From positions 10,135,392-10,199,391 of the forward strand of contig CM055081.1 of NCBI GenBank assembly GCA_029204045.2: DNA of 64,000 nt. Reading direction: 5' to 3'. Of this stretch, positions 24,551 to 35,585 are shown one piece after another; position 1 is the first letter of the stretch, and every line of letters begins with the position of its first letter. The notes beneath the pieces were generated by a model. The model ran no database searches, had not been told where the DNA came from, and saw only the letters and a list, made by a program, of their open reading frames with translations. The DNA comes from Tillandsia leiboldiana. Its lineage: Eukaryota; Streptophyta; Magnoliopsida; Poales; Bromeliaceae. The position numbers and the translations under genes were made by a program.

Positions 24551-26314
24551 ATGGCATCGTCTTCATCTCTTACTCCTTCTGAGCTGGAAGGGAGGAAGCA
24601 TTGGAGGGGTGCCTGTTTCTCTTGCCCTGTGCCCTACAAAGAAAGTGGCCATTGCAGTGTCTCTCGCACTTATTATGCTGCAAGAGGGGTTGGTGAAAGA
24701 GTTTTACATGGTGCGAAGGGTAAATGCAAAAAGGTGCTTAAGAGAGTTGCATGGGCAGACGAGGTTGGTAGGGACTTAACTGAGGAAAAGCTGGCTTGCA
24801 AAAAAGTGGATTCCTTTCTGAGGATTTGCTCGAGAAGTCCCGGCGCTAATGGATTTAAGGTTTATCATGAAGGAGGCGCGGTTGAGTCTCTTGGAGTTAA
24901 GACAGCGCAGGAGGGGATCGTACCTGGGAGGGATGGTCAATGCCCCCCTTCAAGGCGCGCGACCTATAAAGAGGTACTTCTTAGGTCCGGGAAGAAGCAC
25001 TCCTGTTACTCTACTTCTTCTCAGGTGAGGAGAGACTGGGAGAGAAGAGGGTGGCGTTTCACGAATCTGAAGCGGGCTGCGAGGTGTTTCAGGTGTCTGA
25101 CAATTGGCCATCTTGCTGTCGATTGCAGGGACCCAGTGAAGTGTCGAGTGTGTCGGAAGCTAGGGCACAAGGCGAATCTCTGAAGAAGTTAGCGGCGAAA
25201 AGCGCAGGCGGCGCAAGCATGAATCTGAATTGTGCTCAACGACAGCGTGAGAGGATCCATAGGCTGAAGGCTTTTGTGCCGTTCATGGAAGAGTACCTCA
25301 GGAGGGTCGAGCTGAGGAGGAATGCCGTATTGGCGAACGTCGTCCAACCAGCGGACTTGGGTCTCGCACTGCAGTAGACGATTGCAAACGTTTTGGCGAG
25401 AAGATTTGAAGGTTACTCACACAATTTCTTTGTGGTGAGACACAGGGAGAGGGACTTCGCGATTCTTCTACCAAGGTGGGTCTCGGCTGACACGCTCATC
25501 AAGCGGCAGGTTATCACTCTCGGGGCTATCAGGCTTCGGTGCTACACGTGGGGGGCCGGATCGGCATGCTCGCCCACATCGGATGGGGTTTACGGCATGG
25601 ATACATCTGCGCAACATACCGTTCGAATGCTGGACGCCCGCCAGGGTGGCGTCGACGATCAGCGGCTTTGGGAGGTTCATTCGGGCTGACGAAACTACCA
25701 AGAATATGACCGATCTACGAGCCTACCGCTGTCGGATCGCGGTGGATAACGTCGGTGAGATCCCTCGGCGGCTGTCCATTGTCGTGGGGGACGAGGCCGT
25801 GGATATCAGTATCTACTTGGAAAGTTCAGAGAGGATTAGGGGTGGGGTTGACGACCCACCCCCACGACCACCTGCGCCACATTCGGACGCGCCCAACGAC
25901 AATCGCAGGAGAGGGCAGCGGCGAGATGGAGACGGTGCAGCCGGGAGTGAGGATGGAGGCGGAGGGGACGAGAGGGCTGAGGGGGTCGTGGAGATGGCGA
26001 CGGGTGGCCTGTCCGAGAACTCGGTCAACCGGAGGTTGGGAGCGGGGGAGGCGGCACTGCCGCCACTGGCGAGAGGACTTCATCTAGGAGGTCGAGGGGG
26101 TCGTTCTTCGGCGAGGTTGGCTTCGGTCCTGGGGGGGCTGGGGGTCGAGGCGGTGCCAGGGTCGACGCGCCTTGGTGTCAGCGCTGGCAAGTCGGTGTCG
26201 GCTGGAGGTTTGGCGTTGGATCGTTCTTGGGCCTTGATGAGGTGTGATGCGTGGTGGAGCAGGCGGGTCGGGAGCGGCGGCGCGGTGATCCGCGGTGGTA
26301 GCGGATCACGGTAG
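24551..26314 (+). pseudogene. LINE ORF1 (gag-like, CCHC knuckle and DUF4283-like region), frameshifted
   Basis: The frame opens at ATG 24551 (MASSSSLTPSELEGRKHWRG) and holds a CCHC zinc knuckle, CFRCLTIGHLAVDC, near residues 179-192. A second knuckle starts (CRVCRKLGH) but is cut by a stop at about 25183. The homologous sequence continues in other frames: VELRRNAVLANVVQPADLG near 25310, RHRERDFAILLPRW near 25440, and IHLRNIPFECWTPARVAST from about 25600, followed by FGRFIRADETTKNMTDLRAY, an RRM-like DUF4283 segment. ORF1 products of LINEs bind RNA and assemble the ribonucleoprotein. At least two frameshifts and one stop make this copy inactive. The sequence from about 26300 to 27530 is G-rich and may be the ORF1 tail. 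Confidence 0.8.
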
Positions 26315-27530
26315 GTTCAAGTTGCTGGATCTTGCTGTGGCGGATTCGCGGTGGCGGTGGATCGCCACGGTGGCGGCAGAGATGGTAACTGGCGGGGCAG
26401 CGGGATCAAGATGCTGGATCTGGGGGGACTGGCAGTGCTGTACACCGTGGAGCGGTCCTCGACGGGGCCGCATGATCGGAGTGCTGCAGTGGCACCGAGC
26501 GAGGAGCCCGAGGGGGACCGAGGTCCCAAATTTCAGTCTTGCGCGGTTTCGGGCCTTGCCTCGGGGGAGGATTTTTTGTGTTCGTGCTTGATGAAGAAAG
26601 TTGGGAGAAACGTTGATGTGGGTGGTTCTAATTGCATTAATTGTATTAATTCTATGTACGGGAGAGTGTAGAGGAGTGTGGAGGTAGCTGTTGGGGTTGG
26701 GGGCTCGGGTTCCAAGATTGGGGGAAGGGGCAGGAGCTTGCTTGGGGGTGTTTCTAGGTGTGTTTATGAGGAGAGAGAGAGAGTTTGTCTCTGGTGCTTC
26801 TTTGTGAGGGTTCGGTGGTCTGTGGTTGAAAGTTTTGTGGGGTTTTGGGCATTCGTTGGTTGACCTGGGGCCCTTACGTGGTGGTGATGGATTGGTGGGC
26901 CTTTCTTCGGCTTGGTGTAGGGTTTCTTACATTGATTGCATCGACTTGAACCAAGCAACGGCCCAGGGTTTGTGCGAGTTGGAGTTCGATTGTGGAGCAG
27001 AGCGCGGTGGGAATGGCGAGTCAGATGACGGCGACAATAGAAAGTCGATCAAGACGGGACCGGTAGTGAATTGTTGCTCGGCGTCGTCTAAGGCGGTGGG
27101 GAATCCCCTTTCTGGGCGGTACAGTCGACGCCTTGCTTCGAGGGATGCGACACCAATTTTAATAAAGGCCATGGTCAGAAAAGCGCGACTCAAGGGGTGC
27201 GTGGGGGACTTCGCTAGCGACCGTGACAAGCTTAAAGTTACGAGAATCCAAGAGAAAAGCAAGTTGTGCGGGGTGAGTCTCGACTGCGACGAGGCGGATT
27301 CATTTATAGAATTCGCGGCTCAGAAGAATGTGTAAGGGGTCTGTGTCTGGTTGGGGGGGGCTCATGTGGGGAGCGTTTTGGGGTTTTGTTTGTTTTGGTT
27401 ATGCTGAGTGCTCTTCGGGGGTGGTGCTGGGTGGGGACCTGGTTGGGGGTCTTTTTGGGGTGGTGTCCGTTTTTGGGTCTCGATGTAGGACTCGATGTAG
27501 GACCCGGTGAAGGGGGGTCTGTTGGGTCTG

Positions 27531-28324
27531 ATGTTTAGGATCTGTAGTTGGAACGCCAGAGGGCTTAATAACTCCTCGAAGCGTAATGCGGTTCGTCTGG
27601 TGGTTTCTAGTTTGCGTAATGTTGTGGTTTGTTTTCAAGACACTAAGGTTAATCACGTTTCTTGGTCCTTTCTGAGGAGTTGTTGTGGGTCTTATCTTGA
27701 CAAACGGATGCTTATCGAGGCTAACGGTGTATCTGGGGGGCTGATCTCCTGCTGGAGCTCCAAGATCTTCGAGTGTTCCGACGTTATTGTACGTCATTTT
27801 TCTCTAACTATTCGGCTACGCCATCGGTCGAGTGGGATCTGTTTCTTTGTTACAAACGTTTACGGCCCACCCAAGTGGGATGGAAAGGCTGAGTTTGTGA
27901 CGAACTTCGTCGGCTCAAGGGCACGTGCGAGGGTGACTGGGTGGTTTGTGGAGATTTTAACTTTACCAGATCACAGGTGGAACGGATTGGCAAGGAGTGG
28001 AGCAGGCAAGCGACTAACTTGTTCAATGAGCTTGTCTACGACCTTGCGCTAATTGATTTGCCCATGAAGAATCATCGTTTCACGTGGCCGAACATGCAGC
28101 ACACACCGGCCCTTGCCAAACTTGATCGTTTCTTAGTTTCAACGGAATGGGACTCGATTTTTCCAAGGGCCGGGGTCGAGGCCCTGCCGAGGGTTACGTC
28201 GGATCATTGCCCTATTGTGCTGAACACGGGTGGGCATAGAAGGGAGACGGGTAAGATTTTCAGATTTGAGGAAGTGTGGCTCAAGCAGGACGGTCTGCAT
28301 GAGAATGTCGCAATATGGTGGTAG
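27531..28324 (+). pseudogene. LINE ORF2, endonuclease domain (frameshifted)
   Basis: ATG 27531 starts MFRICSWNARGLNNSSKR, the classic SWNxRGL opening of plant LINE endonucleases. QDTKVN, the catalytic-glutamate position (here Q-D rather than the usual E-T), lies near residue 40. The frame shifts between about 27905 and 27945 and resumes as VCGDFNFTRSQVER with the expected GDFN motif. It then reads RFTWPNMQ, LDRFLVS and VTSDHCPIVL, the terminal SDH catalytic motif. It ends at an in-frame TAG (28322-28324) where an intact ORF2 would continue into the reverse transcriptase. The domain would nick target DNA to prime reverse transcription. Confidence 0.82.
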
Positions 28325-28858
28325 GAGGTGGTGTGTGAGAAATCTGCTATCCTTGCTTTCACGGCTAAATTGCCTCACTGTCGTAAAAGGCTTAAAAACT
28401 GGTGATATACGCACTTCTATAGTATTATAAAGGAGAAGAAGAAGATGATGCTCAAGATTCAGGGTTTGGACATTTTAGAGGAACGGCAGGAACTTCTCCC
28501 GGATTCAGCCGAGAAGAGGGAGGAGTTGAAACGGAGTTTGGGTAAGATTCTAGATGACGAGGAGATTCTCTGGTAAACGAGAGCGAAGCAGAGGTGGGTG
28601 AAGGAGGGGGACAACAATACTAAATTTTTCCATGCTTTCGCCAACGGTAGAAAGCGCGCTAACGAGGTTAGTGTGATCGAAGACGACGGAAGAGAGTATC
28701 GGGCGGATGGGGAAAAACTCAATTATTTTTATCGTAAGTTTAAGAAGCTGTTCGCCCCTAGGAAGCTGGGACCAACGAACTTCGGGGACTGGAGCGAGCT
28801 CTTCTGATCACGTCGTGTATCTGACGCGGACCAGGAGAAACTAGCAGCACCCTTTAGC

Positions 28859-30043
28859 ATGGAAGAGATCAGAAAAGTTGTTTTTCTTTTGGGTGGGGAC
28901 AAGGCTCCGGGTCCAGACGGGTTCCCGCTCTGTTTCTATCAAGCTTTCTGGGACATTATAAAAGAAGATATTTACAAAATCTTTATTGAGTTGTATGAAG
29001 GGGAGTGTTGTACTGGTCCTATTGATTACTCGTATGTGTGCCTGGTCCCTAAAAAGGAAGGCCCTACGAAGGCAAACGACTTTCGACCGATTAATTTGCT
29101 GAATGGGATACAGAAGATTATCTCGAAGGTATTGGCAAATAGATTAGCGCCGGTCCTGCAAACTCTAATTTCACACTGCCAATCTACATTCCTAAATGGG
29201 AGGTCTATCTCAGATGCGTTCGTGACGGCGTCTGAAATTGGTGGCTGGGGTTGTAGCACTCATTTCGAGGGAGTTGGCATGAAAGTGGACTTCGAGAATG
29301 TCTATGATAGAATTAACTGGTCCTTCCTGGGTAAAATTTTGGAATGGTGGGGCTTTGGTGAAAAATGGTATGGATGGATACGACTATGTGTTGAAAACGC
29401 CAAGGTGGCGATACTGGTGAACGGTGTGGCGACCAAGTGGATTAAGAGTAAGAGAGGAGTGAGGCAGGGGGGCCCGCTATCCTCTTACCTTTTTCTGTTG
29501 GTAGCTGAGTGTTTAGCACGGATGTCGGAAGAGGCTGGCAAGAATAACTTAATTAGGGGAGTTGGGCCAGCGGAGGACTGTCAGTTTTCGTTAATCCAAT
29601 ATGCGGACGATACGCTTTTCTTGTGTGAAGCTTGGAATAAGTATTTAAGGAACCTCAAATTCATCTGGTACCTGTTCGAGTGGTCCTCGGGTCTTAAAGT
29701 GAATAAAGAAAAAACGGAACTGCTCTACACAGGTAAGCATGCGCACAGGGCGGATAGACTGGCGAATATTTTGGGGTGCCGAGTCGGAGTCATGCCGCTG
29801 AAGTACCTCGGGTTGCCTATTTCCAACAAAAAACTTAGAAAGGAGGATTGGAGCAGCGTCATCAATAAATTAGGCAGAAAATCGATGGATGGCAAGCTAA
29901 ACTACTATCCAGGGAGGGGCGACTCACGTTGGTTAATGCAGTCTTTGCCAACGTGCCGATTTACCTTTTTCCTGTTTTCAAAGCTCCAACCTGGGTCATC
30001 AATAGGATTGAATCCCTCAGAAAGGACTTCTTTGGTTTGGTGA
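28859..30043 (+). pseudogene. LINE ORF2, reverse transcriptase domain
   Basis: A 394-codon open stretch contains the RT landmarks in order: GGDKAPGPDGFPLCFYQ, VPKKEGPTKANDFRPINLL, STFLNGRSISDAF, KVDFENVYDRINW (usually KVDFEKAYD), GVRQGGPLSSYLF, and the catalytic box QYADDTLFL, followed by GLKVNKEKTEL and LKYLGLPI. A related piece, KEGDNNTKFFHAFANGRKR, precedes it in another segment (28598-28807), separated by stops at 28574 and 28805. After 30043 the frame is lost, and the homologous sequence runs to the solo-LTR insertion. The YADD catalytic pair is intact, but the surrounding stops make the full protein impossible. Confidence 0.88.
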
Positions 30044-30180
30044 CCTACAGCGCAACGGAAGGGGGAGGCTTATAGCGTGGAAGAGGGTATGCAGGAGTAA
30101 GACAGAGGACGGGTTAGGTGTACTGTTAGATCTTGGACTTATGAATGACGCTCTTCTAATCAAATGGTGGTGGAGGTTTT

Positions 30181-32065
30181 TGTTAGATGTATGCCCTAGA
30201 AGCCAACTTGGCCGACACATATATTCTTTCTAGGATATAAATTTGTATTTGACATTTTACATTATGAATGTTATTGGGTTTTTATTTCCATTCGTGTTGT
30301 GTATGTGTCCATGAATTGTCCAAGGAGTTAATAAGATGATGATACGTACTCTCAAGAGTTGACATTTTACATTATGAATGTTATTGGGTTTTTATTTCCA
30401 TTCGTGTTGTGTATGTGTCCATGAATTGTCCAAGGAGTTAATAAGATGATGATACGTACTCTCAAGAGTTGAGAATTTGAGACATGTATCATTAGTGATT
30501 AATTCCTAAATGCTCCCGATCGATGGATCATCACGGGGACAGTGATTGATCCGGTGAGATTGGTGCACAGTCGCTTCCCTTTTAGGGTAGACGAGTCTCG
30601 AGTCAACAGTGTGGGGACACTGGAGCGAATGTGCAGGTGGTTGTTGGAGAACAAGGGTACCGAGCGTGATCATCACGATAAGTCACTTGGATGTCTACTC
30701 ACTCGTTAGTGACTTACTCGATGTTGCAGTAGTGTGACTGGTCCTTTGACCTGCGGTGTCTCGGCTATTCACAATGGGGTTACTGTAGTTTGACTGTACA
30801 TACACTTGGTCCCTAGCCATTTGGGTCCTTGCAGTGGGTGCATGTTGGCTACAGTAGGTTCGTTGTAGGAATAGGGTGTACACCTATATGGAATCTATCG
30901 CCCTTAGTAGAGAAGGGAGTTAGTCCTATGTGATTTATGAGACCGAGTTTAGAAGACCTTGGCCAAGGCGTAGTAAATAACGGAAAGGGTTTCCGACATT
31001 AGAAACTCGAGTCGAATAAATTTGACATATGACAGACGGTAGGGTTTGACGAGCAATTCCATGACCTTCGTCTAGTTGGGACTCCGGATAGAAGGATTGT
31101 ATCACACGTTAACTGCACCTAGAGGTTCAGTATTCCATTCTACTGGAATGCCACTACATGCTGCTAGGCGTCACTGGTGGATTGTGGGACTCACGAGAAT
31201 TATCTGGATGATGATCGATAATTCTTATTGGGCTGAGTTTGAATAGTTCTAATCCACTGAAAAGAGTTTCAGTGATATTGTTGATGGTAATCACAATATA
31301 TCTCACTACCAGATAGAATAGAACCTATGGGGTCACACACATAAGAGGTTATGACTGATCGGATAGTTGGATCGCGATTTTTGAATCGCCTGAGGACTTA
31401 ATTATCAATATATTGATAATTGGACTAATTCGTAATTGTTACAAATTAAGGGTATTAAAGTGCAAATGTTGCAAGAGAGGGCTTACTAATAGTTAGTAAG
31501 TTGTGAGAGGACTTAAGTGCTAATGTTGCATTAATGATTTGATTTGATCAAATTAGGATTGAGTTCAGATCGAATTAAATTAGGATTTAATCGATTGAAC
31601 CAATTAGGGATAAGATAAACTTAAATCTAATTTTAATGTTTATCTTAATAATTATAAAAAGGATTATATCCTCTTTATACGTATAAGTTTTTATTAAGAA
31701 AAAAAAACCCTAGCCGTCATCTTTCCTCGTCTTCCTCTTTTCTAAATATCCACATTAAAAGAAAAACGTTCTCTGCAAGGGAGCTAGCACCCCGGTGAGA
31801 ATTTCGATCAAGTCGACAACCTCGTGTGGATACCCGTAGAGGCCGGACGCGTGTGCGGCTTCAAGAGAACCAAATTCCACGATCATCAAATTGCGGTGTA
31901 GATCTCCCCGCGCAAAGGTGAAGATTAGATCTTCCTCTTCCTTTTAATCTTAGATACATGAGGGATCCTGTTTTGCGTGGTTTTTGAGATTAGATCTCAA
32001 GTTTTTCATATTTGCCTATTTGATTTCTTTTTCCGCTGCATTTTATTTTTACGCAAAACCTAACA
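30181..32065 (+). mobile_element. Solo LTR of an LTR retrotransposon (probably Copia-type), inserted in the LINE
   Basis: The element begins TGTTAG and ends CTAACA, perfect 6-bp inverted ends. It is flanked by GTTTT at 30176-30180 and GTTTT at 32066-32070, an exact 5-bp target duplication. Removing it rejoins the LINE reading (LIKWWWRF before, FRAPEAQWNKLVRA after). No gag-pol frame, primer-binding site or second LTR is present, so it is read as a solo LTR of 1,885 bp. A TATA-like region lies near 31654-31685. It contains a perfect 110-bp tandem duplication. Copia affiliation is inferred from the ends only. Confidence 0.85.
30251..30470 (+). repeat. Perfect 110-bp tandem duplication inside the solo LTR
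   Basis: 30251-30360 and 30361-30470 are identical base for base. They adjoin with no spacer, and the duplication lies about 70 bp from the LTR start. Exact identity suggests either recent origin or an assembly duplication. Confidence 0.97.
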
Positions 32066-32070
32066 GTTTT

Positions 32071-33020
32071 TTAGGGCACCTGAAGCACAGTGGAACAAAC
32101 TTGTTAGGGCGTTGTACTACTCTAAGAGAAAACCTCTGGGGGAAGGGAGAGCGTTCAGGCCGGCCTCGCAATGGCGGAGGGATGTAGTCAAACTCAAGGA
32201 GTTCTTTAGGGGAGGGTCTTCTTACAGATTAGGAGATGGTAAATCCATTAGGTTCTGGACAGACAGATGGTGCGGTGAAAGGACCCTTCAATTCTGCTTC
32301 CCAGAGATCTATACCGTTGTGGCGAAAAAAGCAATTTTTGTGGGCGATTGCTTCGGAAGTGGAGGTTGGAGATGGCGAAAAATTTTGAAAACGTCCTCAA
32401 CAGGAGGTGTGAGGGGGATCAGAGGTGTGCGACAACTTAAGGAGCTCCTAGCGGGTGTCACACAAAGGACAGGGAACGATGAGGTGTTTTGGCGTTGGCA
32501 TGACAAAGGACTCTTTACAGTGAAGTCTACTTACTCGACCATCAGTGATGGGGACATTAGAGATGTGTACGCCCAATCTCTTTGGAGTCTACGGATGCTG
32601 TTACGTGTGCAGATTCTGATTTGGTTGATACTCAAACGGCGCCTGCTAACGACAGATGTTCTGATGTCGAGAGGGTGGGTGGGGAACACACTGTGTGTGC
32701 TTTGTGGTTGTGCTGATGAGATGATTGATCACCTCTTTGTGCGATGTGTTTTTTCGCAATTCGTGTTGGGGATGTGCAATGGGGCTATTTGGCCTCGAGA
32801 AGTCGGGGATGATGTTAGGGGTGTCTGGGAGAGACTGATGACTACGGATAGATCTTTGTTCCGTGTTAAGCTGTTATCCTTTGTGTCGGCAGCCTGGTCA
32901 GTGATTTGGGCGATCATGAATAAAGTGATCTTCGATGGAGTTACCACTGACCCTCTCTATGCGGTAAGGCGGGTCAATGGAGAGGTCCTTATGTGGAAGG
33001 AATTGTTGACGGGAGGTTAG
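32071..33020 (+). pseudogene. LINE ORF2, C-terminal zinc-binding RVT domain
   Basis: Continuation of ORF2 beyond the solo LTR. It reads FRGGSSYRLGDGKSIRFWTD with WCG next, then DEVFWRWHDKGLFTVKSTYS and the zinc-binding zf-RVT segment, MLLRVQILIWLILKRRLLTT through LCVLCGCADEMIDHLFVRC. Cysteine and histidine positions C-x2-C, H and C are retained. It stops at TAG 33018-33020, the natural ORF2 end, and a 3' UTR of about 150 bp leads to the A-rich tail. This part is open from about 32112. Confidence 0.82.
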
Positions 33021-33180
33021 GGCTGTGGTGCTTTGCTGTATCTGTTTTGACCTTTGACCTTCTTTTTTTTTTTTTCCTCTTCGGAGACCCCGTTGTCTCA
33101 CCTGTGTTGCTCAATTCATTTCGCATTGAATGAAACAGGTAGCGTGCTATCTTTCTCTAAAAAAAAAAATAATCCAAAAA

Positions 33181-33764
33181 ACTAAAAAAAAATAATAATA
33201 ATAATAATAAAGCCTTATGTTGAATATGAAATATTCAAAATTTTAGTTTCTTAAAAAAAAAGAAAAAAAAAGAAAGAAAAAAAGCGGTTGTTATAATTAT
33301 CCAACTAAAACAGTATTTCTTTCTTGGTTCTGGCGTGCGCAATCACCAGGATGTGTGACAACAATTTCTGCCAATCTCTGAGGAATCTTCGGATTTATTT
33401 TTTTATTTTTTTTGCTTTTGATTTGGATATATACGATGGCTGCTGTTTTTCTAGTATCGGATATTGGGGCCAGTCGCTCTTTTCAGCATCCATCTTGACA
33501 TTTCGGAGCAGTGGGGGGAGGGGTGTTAAAACTGCAGATTTACGTGCCATCCAGGAGGAGGTCGTTGATGCTCGCCGTGTACAACAAACAACAAACAAAA
33601 CTGCACAAAAGGGCCGGCGTCTACGGTCGACAAGTCCGTCCTTTCCCATCTTAATTAAGATTCTCTTCCTTCCCGTACTGCTACTGTTACCTATTGTTGC
33701 TGCACTGACATTTAATTACTATATATATTTTTATAAGACCTAAAATATTATGATAAATTGGTAA

Positions 33765-33843
<79 letters not shown>

Positions 33844-34368
33844 TAATTATTTATTTGTAAAAGATTCTCGCAGAGAGAGGACTCAAAACATTGTTTTCTT
33901 TTTTTCCTTCCCTTCTTCGATTTAAAGGTTAAAGGTGGCGCGCATTCTGTTTCCATGACCATCGTCTAATTAAATCCTTTTCAATTAATCAACAAAACTC
34001 CATGGTACGGAAAAAATTGTTTAAGAAAGTTTTTGGAGGTCCCCCCCCTGGGCCTCTACTCTCTCTACCTACCAATTACCATACCCATTGGAACGGCGTG
34101 TGAATGGGCCATATCAAGTTGGGCCTCAGCAGACGACACCCGAATGGGCCAATTTGGTACGACATTCAGATCCAATCCAAGCGCGGCCCAACTTGGCATT
34201 TCGTGGCCCCATATAAGCCTGCGTAATTTGGGCCTGATTCGGCCTAATCCAGCACCTGATGTGGTGTGCTACATCTTTGTGCAAATTTCTTTTCCTCCGA
34301 GCTAGTTTTTCTAATTTTATTTCGTTGATGAACTAAATTTTTTGTTCCTTGAAATATTAGTGCTTGTT
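33181..34368. other. Intergenic, AT-rich, with a cluster of GGGCC/GGCCC motifs
   Basis: No convincing gene; the 139-codon frame at 33324-33743 has no ATG start of its own and no recognisable content. An AT microsatellite occupies 33770-33840. Between about 34105 and 34245 there are at least six TGGGCC/GGCCCA-type motifs (site II elements in plant promoters) within 150 bp, but no gene of obvious identity lies beside them. Confidence 0.45.
33770..33840. repeat. (AT)n microsatellite
   Basis: An uninterrupted AT dinucleotide run of about 71 bp. Confidence 0.95.
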
Positions 34369-34500
34369 TGGATTTTTTTTTTTTTTAGTTGAATGTTGCA
34401 TACTACCGCTTTATTTTTTTTTCTTTTTTTTTTTAAGAGAAAGGTAGCATGCTACCGCTTCTACCACTTCATTCATTAGAGAGATGAATTAGATTAAAAC
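34369..34500 (-). mobile_element. 5'-truncated LINE 3' ends, two in tandem
   Basis: On the minus strand, GCGGTAGCATGCTACCTTTC (34453-34434) precedes an A-rich tail, then GCGGTAGTATGCAACATTC is followed by a second poly(A). These match the 3' end of the LINE at 33.1 kb (AGCGTGCTATCTTTCTCT then A tail) and the tail at 51.3 kb. Two short tails in a row suggest one truncated insertion into the tail of another. Confidence 0.6.
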
Positions 34501-35205
34501 AGAAGGTAACTGGATCTCGAGAGAAGAAAAAAAAAAACCTAGCAGCATTGTAAACTCCACAAAAGAAGCAGCAATTCTTCAGAGGAGAAAAACTACAATA
34601 ACGATCATAATTTGCACTTTTGGAGAACTTACTCAATCATCACTAATGCGTAAACTCACCCTAGTAAATGTGCGTGGTATCTCATAATTACATACTCCTG
34701 GGAGACTCCCAATCTCCTATAACAGAGGTTGGTGCCGAAGAAAGGATTATTCAAAGCCCAGTTGCACTAAAATTTGTCGTCTCATTGTGTTTCTTTTTGA
34801 CTAAATGTTTTGATCACTACAACCACTCTAATCAATGTTTTTGGTGCCCAAATTCAATAATGGGGTCCCCATCCACTCTGGATGTATTACTCAAAAAGTT
34901 AGCTAGATTACACATGGAGTACTGGGGCAGAGATCTTTAGGACGAAGCACATCGAGAGCGATCGTCACTCGGCTCCTAATCATTAGAATACCAACTTGCT
35001 ATTAGTTCCTTAATTAAAAAAAGAATCACTTCGCTTAATTAAAAAACAATCACTTATGAACCACATCATCATTATGTTCTACCTTGCGGGCTGCAACATT
35101 CATATATACTAGTTAAGTATCCGCGCTTCACTGCACTAACTAAAAAATAATTATATATATTTTGAAAATTTAGAAGTACTAATATTAAAAAAGTAAACTA
35201 ACATA

Positions 35206-35332
35206 ATGTATTACATTTCGAAGTTAGAAATAGTTAGACATATTACATTTAATTTAAATTAGTTTCTCAAATGTATTACATTTCGAAGTTAGAAATAGTT
35301 AGACATACTACATTTAATTTAAATTAGTTTTT
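35206..35332. repeat. Tandem duplication of about 64 bp in the Helitron 3' region
   Basis: The sequence ATGTATTACATTTCGAAGTT and its continuation to AATTTAAATTAGTTT occurs twice in direct order with near identity (about 35206-35265 and 35270-35330). Confidence 0.85.
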
Positions 35333-35384
35333 CACGAAAACATCTAATATTAAAAAAGTAAACTGCATGTAGCACGGTAATTCT

Positions 35385-35585
35385 TCATTTGGTCTCTTTA
35401 TCAGATGGGTCTGCTTCATCAAACCTACAATCAATATAAATAATTTGATATCATAAATAAATTATAATTATATATATAATCATAAATGATTAAGTAACAA
35501 AACTACTTTAGATTAGATATCTTACGTAAGTCGAAGTTTCTTAGGATGATATATTTCAGATATGTTATCAATAAATTGTCCTGAG
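35385..35585 (-). pseudogene. Remnant of the last two exons of a Helitron RPA1-like gene
   Basis: On the minus strand, an exon at 35526-35585 (acceptor GAGCAG, donor GTAAGA) joins in phase to 35385-35424 (acceptor TTGTAG, stop TGA). Together they read SGQFIDNISEIYHPKKLRL then TFDEADPSDKETK-stop. The first exon is exactly 60 nt with the same phases as the penultimate exon of the RPA1-like gene in the intact Helitron (52991-53050). The last exon has the same acidic, serine-rich character as FPHDAQSSDDAQ there. A donor-like CCAG/GTAGTT near 35688 marks the end of the preceding exon; upstream of that, the coding sequence is replaced by GC-rich foreign DNA. The remnant cannot make RPA. Confidence 0.68.

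Larger units (their letters stand above)
24500..33170 (+). mobile_element. LINE (L1-type non-LTR retrotransposon), decayed, with nested solo LTR
   Basis: The order is a gag-like ORF1 with zinc knuckle, an apurinic-type endonuclease, a reverse transcriptase with a YADD box, and a C-terminal zinc-binding RVT domain. The 3' end is A-rich after AGCGTGCTATCTTTCTCT. A 10-bp direct repeat AATCCAAAAA at 24490-24499 and 33171-33180 is a plausible target duplication, although it is A-rich. Frameshifts and in-frame stops interrupt both ORFs. Removing the solo LTR at 30181-32065 leaves an element of about 6.8 kb, a normal length for plant LINEs. Confidence 0.88.

Noticed and set aside
30251..30470. The 110-bp tandem pair considered as the two LTRs of a very short element
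   Set aside because: The copies adjoin with no internal sequence, and the real element ends with target duplications are at 30181 and 32065.
33324..33743. 139-codon plus-strand frame with hydrophobic ends
   Set aside because: It starts at TTG and not ATG, passes through T-rich low-complexity DNA and shows no family signature.
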